This document shows positions 7,420 to 14,391 of a stretch of 31,621 nt of DNA, in pieces. Source of the DNA: Longimicrobiaceae bacterium (GTDB taxonomy: Bacteria > Gemmatimonadota > Gemmatimonadetes > Longimicrobiales > Longimicrobiaceae). The stretch covers positions 1 through 31,621 of the forward strand of contig JASLAX010000132.1 in the NCBI GenBank assembly GCA_030146875.1, given 5' to 3'. The notes beneath the pieces were generated by a model, which was not told the origin of the DNA, made no database searches, and saw nothing but the letters and a program-made list of their open reading frames with translations. The first letter of the stretch is position 1; each line of letters starts with the position of its first letter. The position numbers and the translations under genes are program-made.

Positions 7420-8888
7420 TGCCGCAGCCCCTGAGCGACTACTTCGCCCTGGAGGCCGGGGAGTACCTGGACCAGCTCGACGGCCTGCTGAAGGGCCCCG
7501 AGGCCCCGGACGCGTCGCAGCTCTTCCGGCTGGCGCGCGGCGTCCGCGGCAGCGCGCAGATCGCCGGGGTGAACGGGATCGCGCGGGTGGCGGAGCGGCT
7601 GGAGGAGGGCGCCCGCTCGCTGCGCGACGGCACCCTGGCGTGGGACGAGGAGGTGCGCCAGCGCGCCGTGCGCACGCTGGACGACATCCGGGTGCTGATG
7701 CGCGCCCGCGGCCGCTGGGGCGAGGCGGAGGAGAGCCGCGCCCGCGACGCGGTGGCGCGCTGGGGGGGCGAGGAGGCGCAGCGCGCGGCCGGCGCCACCC
7801 AGGCCGGGGACCAGCTCTTCGCCTTCGTGCGCCGCGAGATCACCGGCGTGGTGGCGGAGCTGGAGCGGGCGATGGGCGAACTGCGCGACTCCCCCGCCTC
7901 GCGCGAGCCCCTGCGCGCCGTGCTGCGCCGCATGCGCCCGGTGCGCGGCGTGGCGGGGATGGACCCGCTGGCCCCGATCCTGGAGGTGCTGGAGGGGATC
8001 GAGGAGGCCGTCCACGACACCGTCTCGCGCGCCGCGGGCGCCGAGATCGGCTCGCTGGACCTGCTCGGCGCCGCCGCGGAGGCCCTCCGCGCCGCCGGGA
8101 CGACGCTGGAGCGCGGCGAGGCCCCCGGCGACACGCCCGAGCTGGAGCGCTTCCGCGAGGTGCGCGACGCGGGCGTGACGGAGGAGGAGGCGGCCGAGGA
8201 GGCCGACGTGGTCCCCGTGACCGCGCTCTTCCACGACGACGAGGGGCCGCACATCGTCTCCTCGCCGATGGCGCCGGTGGCGGGGTCCGTAGGGGTGGGG
8301 CCCGCGGCGGAGGTGGAGTCGTTCCTCCGCATCGAGGCCACCGGCTTCCTGGACCGCGCGGACGGGCTGGTCGCCGGCTCCGGCGTGCGGAAGAAGCGCT
8401 TCGCCAGGGTGGCGGCGCAGCTCGCCGACCTGGCCGCCAGCGTGCGCGACCTGGCCGGCACCTACGGCCTGCGCGAGGTCTCCGCCGCGGCCGACACGGC
8501 CTCCACCGCGCTGCGGGCCTCGAAGTCGCCGGACGAGGCGCGCGCGGCGCTGGCCGAGCTGCGGGGGTCCATCCCCGGCGCGGCTCCGCGCGAGGAGGCG
8601 GCGGCGCCGGCTTCCGACGGAGACGCGGCGGACGCCGCGTCCGCGACGAAGGCGAAGAAGGAAGACGCCCCCGACGCGGCGAAGGAGAACTCGGAGGAGG
8701 ACGGCGTGGTGGACGTGGACTCGCTCGTGTACGAGCCGGCGGACGCGCTGCGGGAGGCGCTCTCGCTGCGGGAGCGGGTGGTGGCGCTGGCGGGCGCGGG
8801 GGCGGGGGGCGGGTCCCCGCTGGGTGAGGTTCTCGACGAGCTGTTCGGGCTGGTCGAGCTGGGCCTGAACGAGCGCCGAAGCGCCTGA
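7419..8888 (+). CDS. Degenerate Hpt-repeat protein, phospho-histidine replaced
   Basis: A 489-residue soluble, mostly helical protein. The start (DYFALEAGEYLDQLDGLLK, then FRLARGVRGSAQIAG) follows the Hpt domain pattern of CheA-like proteins, but the site of the phospho-accepting His is Arg40 (AR-GVRG in place of AH-xLKG). A second copy around 133-198 has RPVRGVAG with Arg173 at the same place, and a third weaker copy lies near 305-370. A low-complexity acidic/Ala linker (about 390-430) precedes a last helix pair. It therefore cannot relay phosphate through these sites and may be a scaffold or decoy. ATG overlaps the pdxJ stop. No receiver or kinase domain is present. Confidence 0.65.
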   Translation: MPQPLSDYFALEAGEYLDQLDGLLKGPEAPDASQLFRLARGVRGSAQIAGVNGIARVAERLEEGARSLRDGTLAWDEEVRQRAVRTLDDIRVLMRARGRWGEAEESRARDAVARWGGEEAQRAAGATQAGDQLFAFVRREITGVVAELERAMGELRDSPASREPLRAVLRRMRPVRGVAGMDPLAPILEVLEGIEEAVHDTVSRAAGAEIGSLDLLGAAAEALRAAGTTLERGEAPGDTPELERFREVRDAGVTEEEAAEEADVVPVTALFHDDEGPHIVSSPMAPVAGSVGVGPAAEVESFLRIEATGFLDRADGLVAGSGVRKKRFARVAAQLADLAASVRDLAGTYGLREVSAAADTASTALRASKSPDEARAALAELRGSIPGAAPREEAAAPASDGDAADAASATKAKKEDAPDAAKENSEEDGVVDVDSLVYEPADALREALSLRERVVALAGAGAGGGSPLGEVLDELFGLVELGLNERRSA

Positions 8889-8892
8889 TCCC

Positions 8893-9969
8893 ATGAAGCT
8901 GGACAAGAAGACGGCCGCGGGATTCCTGATCACCGCGGCCTGCCTGTGGTGGGCCTTTCGCGGGGAGGACCTGGGCGAGATCGCGCACGTCGTCGCCGGC
9001 GCCGACTGGCTCCTCCTGGGGCTCGCGGCGCTGGTCGCCACGCTGGGGATCCCCATCCGCGCCATGCGCTGGCGCGTGCTTCTGCGCCCCTTCGCCCCGG
9101 ACGTGCCCTTCCCGCCCCGCCACGCCGCCACCGCCATCGGCTTCGCCGCCAACAACGTGCTGCCCGCCCGCGTGGGCGAGTTCGCCCGCGCCTTCGCGCT
9201 GAGCCGCCTGGCCCGGATCCCCATGCCGGCGGTGCTGGGCTCGATGGTCATCGAGCGGGTCTTCGACGGGCTGGTGATCGTGAGCCTGCTCTTCGTGGCC
9301 ATGGCCGCGCCGTCGTTCCCCGACATCGCGGTGGGGGGAGCCGACCCGCGCATCTACGCGCGCATCACGGCTGGCATCGCGGGAACGCTGGGCTTGGTCC
9401 TCCTCGCCCTGGCGATCGCGCCGAAGCGGTCCGTGGCCCTGGTCGACCGAGTAGCCGGCGCCGTCCTCCCCGAGTCGTTCCGCCGCCCCCTGGTGGACTC
9501 GCTGCACGCCTTCGTGGGCGGCCTCGCGGTGCTGCGCTCGCCCGGGCTGATCGCCCTGTCCGCGCTGTGGGCGGTGGGGCAGTGGCTCTTCACCGGCGTC
9601 TCCTACCTGCTGGCCCTGCGCGCCTTCGGCATCGACGGGGTGTCGTACATGGGCGCCCTGTTCGTGCAGTCGGTGGTGAGCATCGCGGTGGCCGTGCCGG
9701 CCGCGCCGGGCTTCTTCGGCGTCTCCGAGGCGGCGAGCAAGCTGGCGCTGGCGCCGTGGGGGCTCGACGCCACGCAGGTGATCTCGTACGCCATCGGCTA
9801 CCACATCGCCGGGTGGATCCCGGTCACGGCGCTGGGCTTCTTCCTGATGTGGCACAGCAAGCTGAGCTGGAGCGAGATGCGGAACAGCGAGGAGACGGTG
9901 GAGGAGGCCGTGGAGGCCGACCCCGCGCTCGGCGCCCCGCCGCCCGAGGAGCCCGCCGGCCGTGCGTGA
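8893..9969 (+). CDS. YbhN / LPG-synthase transmembrane-domain family protein (UPF0104)
   Basis: A 358-residue integral membrane protein with about seven to eight helices. The family marks are RAMRWRVLLRPF after the second helix, NNVLPARVGEFARAFAL, IERVFDGLVIV, and PAAPGFFGVSEAA near the C-terminal helices. This matches the transmembrane part of lysylphosphatidylglycerol synthase and stand-alone YbhN/AglD-like proteins, which are thought to handle lipids; the catalytic aminoacyl-transfer domain of MprF is absent. It starts five bases after the upstream stop and its end overlaps ispE. The tail is acidic and Pro/Ala-rich. Confidence 0.87.
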   Translation: MKLDKKTAAGFLITAACLWWAFRGEDLGEIAHVVAGADWLLLGLAALVATLGIPIRAMRWRVLLRPFAPDVPFPPRHAATAIGFAANNVLPARVGEFARAFALSRLARIPMPAVLGSMVIERVFDGLVIVSLLFVAMAAPSFPDIAVGGADPRIYARITAGIAGTLGLVLLALAIAPKRSVALVDRVAGAVLPESFRRPLVDSLHAFVGGLAVLRSPGLIALSALWAVGQWLFTGVSYLLALRAFGIDGVSYMGALFVQSVVSIAVAVPAAPGFFGVSEAASKLALAPWGLDATQVISYAIGYHIAGWIPVTALGFFLMWHSKLSWSEMRNSEETVEEAVEADPALGAPPPEEPAGRA

Positions 9970-10867
9970 GTCGGCGACCGCCGCCGCGCCCGCGAAGGTC
10001 AACCTCTTCCTGCGCATCCTGGCCCGGGAGGAGTGCGGCTACCACGGGCTGGAGACGCTCTTCTGCGCGGTCTCCCTCTCCGACCAGGTGACCGTCCGCC
10101 GGGGAGAGGCCGGGATCCGCCTATCCGCCGACGGCGGAGGCGACCTCGGTCCCCCCGACCGCAACCTCGCCGTCCGCGCCGCCGCCGCCTTCCACGACGC
10201 TCTCGGCGTCCCCCCGGCGGTCGACGTCCGGCTGGAGAAGCGGATCCCCGCCGCGGCCGGGCTCGGCGGCGGAAGCTCCGACGCGGCGGCCACCCTCCGC
10301 GCGCTCAACGCCCTCCACGGCGACCCCCTCTCGCGCGACGCCCTGCTCCGCATCGCCATCACCCTCGGCGCCGACGTCCCGTTCTTCCTCTGCGGCTCGC
10401 CGCTCGCCCTGGCCTGGAGCCGCGGGGAGCGCCTGCTCGCGCTGCCCCCGCTGCCACCGCGTCCCGTCCTCGTCTGCCACCCGGGCGTGCCCATGCCCAC
10501 GCCCGAGGCGTTCCGGCGCGTGGCGGAGCGGCGCGCGGGCGGATGGACGCCGGACGCGCGCGCGCTCGACGTCTCTTCCCTCAGCTCGTGGGAGGCCGTC
10601 GCGGCGCTCGCGGAGAACGACTTCGAGGCGGGCGCCCTCGACGCGATCCCCAGCCTCGCGGAGGCGAGGGGGGCGATGAAGGCGGAGGGGGCGGAGATCG
10701 CGCTGCTCTCCGGGAGCGGCGCCTCGCTCTTCGGCGTCTTCCGCGACGCGGGGGCGCGGGACGCGGCGGCGGAGCGCGTCGGCGCGCTGGGGACGACGAC
10801 GTGGAAGGCGGAGACGCTGAGCGCGGAAACGCCCGTCCGGCTTGATCTTTCGCCCGGCGAGACGTAA
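9962..10867 (+). CDS. ispE: 4-diphosphocytidyl-2-C-methyl-D-erythritol kinase
   Basis: IspE phosphorylates CDP-methylerythritol with ATP in the MEP isoprenoid pathway. The 301-residue protein is a GHMP kinase: N-terminal PAKVNLFLRIL, the ATP loop PAAAGLGGGSSDAAATL (about residues 96-112), GADVPFFLCG, and the C-terminal LLSGSGASLFGVF motif. GTG 9962 overlaps the end of the upstream gene by eight bases. With PdxJ in the same cluster, two enzymes drawing on the DXP branch point are co-located. The last codons overlap the promoter of tRNA-Gln. Confidence 0.95.
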   Translation: MRESATAAAPAKVNLFLRILAREECGYHGLETLFCAVSLSDQVTVRRGEAGIRLSADGGGDLGPPDRNLAVRAAAAFHDALGVPPAVDVRLEKRIPAAAGLGGGSSDAAATLRALNALHGDPLSRDALLRIAITLGADVPFFLCGSPLALAWSRGERLLALPPLPPRPVLVCHPGVPMPTPEAFRRVAERRAGGWTPDARALDVSSLSSWEAVAALAENDFEAGALDAIPSLAEARGAMKAEGAEIALLSGSGASLFGVFRDAGARDAAAERVGALGTTTWKAETLSAETPVRLDLSPGET

Positions 10868-10870
10868 GTT
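10842..10870 (+). promoter_or_regulatory. Promoter of tRNA-Gln
   Basis: TTGATC (10842-10847), a 17-base spacer and TAAGTT (10865-10870) end 11 bases before the tRNA. The -35 lies inside the last codons of ispE. Spacing and position fit a tRNA promoter; the -10 box is a weak match. Confidence 0.45.
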
Positions 10871-10881
10871 TCGCGGTCGGC

Positions 10882-10952
10882 TGCCCCCTGGTGTAATGGC
10901 AGCACAGCGGTCTTTGGAACCGTTAGTGGAGGTTCGAATCCTCCGGGGGCAA
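10882..10952 (+). tRNA. tRNA-Gln (anticodon UUG)
   Basis: A full cloverleaf can be folded. The 7-bp acceptor stem pairs TGCCCCC with GGGGGCA, with discriminator A10952; the D arm is TGGTGTAATGGCAGCA-like; the anticodon stem GCGGT/ACCGT (one G-T pair) encloses loop CTTTGGA with anticodon TTG at 10914-10916; the T arm GGAGG-TTCGAAT-CCTCC is perfect. CCA is not encoded (ACTC follows). An AT-richer foreign gene begins about 170 bases downstream, so the tRNA may have served as an insertion site, though no repeat of its 3' end was found. Confidence 0.95.
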
Positions 10953-11124
10953 CTCAGAACATGTGGCACCCACTGTACCCGTGGTGTTTCAGCTCACTAT
11001 CGGAAACCGTCCTCCAACAGGCTCACGACTCGTACTTTCACGGACGCCATCGGTAGCTCCTCCCCTTCGAAGCTGAAGTATAGCCGATTCCGCTGCGCGC
11101 CTTCCTGCCTCCCGTGACGCAAAT

Positions 11125-13890
11125 ATGGCTGAGCCTATCTTTGACCGATCTGATATTGGGCGTCGGAATTACGAGGAGGGGCATGCATTCGAACAGCGTG
11201 TAGCTGAACTCTATCGGTTGCAGGGCTATGAGGTTGAGCACGGTCGCCTGTTCTCGGGCCGTCAGGTTGACCTGTTTATCAGCCGCCGGCTTGGGGATTA
11301 TAGTCTTCAGCGCGCCATCGAGTGCAAGGCTGGACGCGTCCGAGCTGAGGATTTGGACAGTTTTTATTCCAAACTGCGAGCGGTTTCTGCGGAGTATCCC
11401 CGGGTCGATGGTACAATCGTCAGCAATGACGGGTTCTCGGATGCCATTGCATCACAGGCGCATGCACTTGGTGTTCAGCTCACATTGTTTCGGGATCTTT
11501 CTGCAAGTCTCTTCGATGGCCACAAGTATGCGCACTGGCTCGTGAACGAATGCGAAAGCAATTCCCGGTATCCAATGTCGCTCTATGTCGAACCTACTAT
11601 CGGGTATGAACCCGGGGGCACACCATCTCCTGCTCTGGAGATAGTTTCGGAGTGGTTACGCGATCCTGAGTGGAACCAGTTCACGTTGCTCGGAGATGTG
11701 GGTACTGGAAAATCGTTTCTCTCACGCGTGATCGCGTACCAACTCGCTAAGCGGTTCCAGCGCCGTCCGTTAGAGAATCCCCTGCCGATACTTGTAGACC
11801 TTCGCTCCGCGGACCGTCAGTTTAGCCTCGAGGGTTTGATTCTGACTCACCTCGCCCACAGCGGGGTGTCTGGTGTCTCGTTCGATGCATTTCAGTTTGC
11901 AGTGACTCAGGGTCATGTGGTTCTGATTTTCGATGGATTTGATGAAATGGCGGCTTTAGTAACACCACAGGTAACGCTGCGAAACTTCCACGAACTTGCA
12001 CGCTCGGTACGTGGGCAAGCGAAGGTACTGCTAACCTGCCGCACTCATTACTTCAAAAGTCGTACTGAGGAGGAGGAGGTGATTCTCGGTCGTGCTAGTG
12101 CGTACGAGTCCGAGAATGCCCGTGAACTCTTTTGGGATTTGATTGCGCGTCGTGGATTCAGGATGGGATACCTCCAGCCTTTTGAAAGATCGCAGATCGA
12201 GGCCTATGTAAAGCAGGTGAAGGGCTCCGACGGGCCTGCGGCTGTCGAGAAGATTCGCCGTACATACAATCTGATGGAACTCTCCCACCGGCCGATGCTA
12301 CTCGAAATGATCGTTAGATCACTAGATAAGCTTGGAGAAGGGGAGATCAACGCCGCCACTCTATATCAGGTTTACACAGACGCTTGGATACACAGGGATC
12401 AGTGGAGAGATGTGCTTTCTCCTGAAGCAAAACTCTCGCTCGTCACTGCGATTGCGCTTAACCTTTGGGCGGAGGAGAGAACGTCGATTCATTACACTGA
12501 GTTGGAGGGTTGCTTACGGAGCGAACTTGCTGGCCGCATTCAGGATCCGCGTGAATTCATTGAGATCGATCATGAGATCCGCACGGCCAGTTTCCTGACG
12601 CGTAACGACTCGGGAAACTACGGATTCGCGCACAAATCTTATCTAGAATTCTTTGTGGCACGCCACATTTCTTCAGCTTTAACAGCGGGGAACATAGATT
12701 GTCTACGTGGCCGAAGACTCGCTCGTGAAATAGTTTGGTTTATGCGAGATATGGTCCAGTTGTCAGTTGTTGAAGAACATTTAGAGAAGGTGCTATTAGG
12801 ACCATATGTGTCCTCAATCTCGGAGAACGCACTCATTTGCCTCTACGAGTTCAGACGGGCGCAAGCGCTAGGCGCGCGAGTTGAAGGGTCCGAAGCCGGT
12901 TCGCCTCCGCTCCGAGTTCCACTTCCAAAGGAAATCAATTTAACAGGGGCCCAGCTCGATCAGGTTAATCTTGAGGGGGCCGTTATGGAAACGGCTCACC
13001 TTAGAGGCGCGTATCTGGCGCAGGCTTCGCTAACCGGTGTCAGCATGATCGGGGCAGATCTGTTTGGAGCTGTTCTGGACGGAGGGGTGTTCGTCGGAGC
13101 GGAACTTCGGTCCTGTAACTTTGCACGTGCCTCGTTGAAGGCCGGCAACTTTGGGGGTGCGGATCTCACTTGGTCCGACTTCACAGATGCCAACTTGTCT
13201 GACGCCTACTTTCTCGAGGCAACGCTAAGCCACGTGACGTTCGATCGTGCCGACTTACTGGGCGCGTTGTTGCCTGATTCGAACGGTGGCGGTGTTGCTG
13301 AATATTGGACGGTAATCGAGAACCTTCGCCCGTGGATGATGCGGATCGCGAGGGTAGTTGATCCTTCTGGCCGTCTCGACCCCGATGACGCCGTGTCCGA
13401 GATCTCCTATCAGCTTTTACAACCTCAACAATTGCGGGCCTTTGTAGCAGAAGATGAACTCGCGCGCAAAAATCGAATCTTTGCACTTCTCAGACGGCAC
13501 GCTAGTGAAGATCGCTACGCGTCTCGGAAGCGAGTTTCTCTGGAAGGTATTACACCCAGCGAATTAGCGCTGGCTTATGAGGATAGTTATGGTCAGTCGC
13601 CCACTGCAACGGGTCTTAACGTAGGTGGCCCCTTCTCAAGCGCCGACGAGCGTTGGCTGAATCGCATTTATAGCGACAAAGTTGTCGAATACTTGGAGCA
13701 CGTTCTATCTCCTGAGACAGTTGAGATACTCTATGATCGTTTTGATCGTGAGTTGCCGGTCCGGGAGATTGCTGCCAACCGTGGCGTTTCGCCGAGTACG
13801 GTCCAGCGACATCTGAGGAGGGTTCGGCAAATTGCTAGTGAATACATGCGGGTAGGCGGTGATTATGCTTTGGAGGTAAAGCGGTTGTGA
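11125..13890 (+). CDS. PD-(D/E)XK nuclease - NACHT NTPase - pentapeptide repeat - sigma-like HTH fusion protein
   Basis: A single 921-residue protein with four parts. (1) About 1-125: an Mrr-like PD-(D/E)XK nuclease fold with Asp49 in GRQVDLF and Glu66-x-Lys68 in AIECKAG. (2) About 170-520: a NACHT-type STAND NTPase with Walker A GDVGTGKS (190-197), Walker B VVLIFDGFDEM (265-275), TCRTHYF (304-310), and FAHKSYLEFFVA (501-512), the usual winged-helix mark after NACHT. (3) About 602-717: some 20 pentapeptide repeats (A-D/N-L-x-x pattern). (4) About 724-910: a region resembling sigma-70 region 2 (NLRPWMMRIARV, DPDDAVSEI, RIFALLRRHA) and a region-4-like helix-turn-helix (REIAANRGVSPSTVQRHLRRV). 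Catalytic residues look intact. Base composition and codons are much AT-richer than the neighbours. By analogy with Avs/bNACHT proteins it is probably a defence protein: ligand sensing, NTP-driven assembly, DNA cleavage. The role of the C-terminus is unknown. Confidence 0.85.
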   Translation: MAEPIFDRSDIGRRNYEEGHAFEQRVAELYRLQGYEVEHGRLFSGRQVDLFISRRLGDYSLQRAIECKAGRVRAEDLDSFYSKLRAVSAEYPRVDGTIVSNDGFSDAIASQAHALGVQLTLFRDLSASLFDGHKYAHWLVNECESNSRYPMSLYVEPTIGYEPGGTPSPALEIVSEWLRDPEWNQFTLLGDVGTGKSFLSRVIAYQLAKRFQRRPLENPLPILVDLRSADRQFSLEGLILTHLAHSGVSGVSFDAFQFAVTQGHVVLIFDGFDEMAALVTPQVTLRNFHELARSVRGQAKVLLTCRTHYFKSRTEEEEVILGRASAYESENARELFWDLIARRGFRMGYLQPFERSQIEAYVKQVKGSDGPAAVEKIRRTYNLMELSHRPMLLEMIVRSLDKLGEGEINAATLYQVYTDAWIHRDQWRDVLSPEAKLSLVTAIALNLWAEERTSIHYTELEGCLRSELAGRIQDPREFIEIDHEIRTASFLTRNDSGNYGFAHKSYLEFFVARHISSALTAGNIDCLRGRRLAREIVWFMRDMVQLSVVEEHLEKVLLGPYVSSISENALICLYEFRRAQALGARVEGSEAGSPPLRVPLPKEINLTGAQLDQVNLEGAVMETAHLRGAYLAQASLTGVSMIGADLFGAVLDGGVFVGAELRSCNFARASLKAGNFGGADLTWSDFTDANLSDAYFLEATLSHVTFDRADLLGALLPDSNGGGVAEYWTVIENLRPWMMRIARVVDPSGRLDPDDAVSEISYQLLQPQQLRAFVAEDELARKNRIFALLRRHASEDRYASRKRVSLEGITPSELALAYEDSYGQSPTATGLNVGGPFSSADERWLNRIYSDKVVEYLEHVLSPETVEILYDRFDRELPVREIAANRGVSPSTVQRHLRRVRQIASEYMRVGGDYALEVKRL

Positions 13891-14391
13891 TGAGTTCCAA
13901 AATACCATTGTACTTGAGCCCTGATGGCGGGTGCTCTGGATAGTGCGCCTGATAGACGCTTCACCACCGAGCCTCCACCCCGCCCCCTCGGCGGCTGGAT
14001 CTATCCGCAGCCTCCTTTCCATTCGGCGCGCTAGTGTTCTCACTGGGGAGCCAACAGTGTCTCTACCACCCGCAACGTTCTCTGGCGGAGACACGGTGTC
14101 AGTAGGCAGAAAACTCGCAGCCCGGAGGATTCGGCGACCCCGCTTCTCACTGCTGTCACGATCCTCACCCTCCGCACATCTACCTTTCTGGAATGCGGGG
14201 GGTCGGGCGGCCAACGGGGACCGGGGCCGATCCGGCGAGGTGGATTGGCAGGCGGCGAGAAGTCGTTCGTCCGCATCGGGATGGGCGCCCTCCTGCCCCG
14301 CCCTTGTGGCCCTTCCCCGCAACGACGATCTTTGCAGCCGGGAACGGGAGACACCCGCTCCCGCCCCGCCCGCCCCCCGCGCGAGCCCCCC
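13891..14391. other. Non-coding stretch between the NACHT gene and the metzincin gene
   Basis: About 500 bases without a credible gene; open frames here are extensions or shadows of the protease gene. Composition shifts from AT-richer (to about 13,920) to GC-rich, marking the right edge of the foreign insert. No tRNA remnant, integrase fragment or clear att repeat was found. A weak inverted pair (GTGTCTC near 14,056 and GAGACAC near 14,088) is present. The start of the downstream gene has a C-rich, poorly marked leader. Confidence 0.6.

Noticed and set aside
6498..9353. 951-residue minus-strand open frame
   Set aside because: Covers pdxJ and the Hpt-like gene in antisense; pdxJ motifs prove the plus strand is coding.
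14056..14094. GTGTCTC/GAGACAC inverted pair as an operator or terminator
   Set aside because: Only seven base pairs with a long spacer in a non-coding region; chance cannot be excluded.
10945..14391. Direct repeat of the tRNA-Gln 3' end as an att site
   Set aside because: No copy of TTCGAATCCTCCGGGGGCA was found by eye to the right of the insert; CCGGGGGCA near 11609 is inside the NACHT gene and too short.
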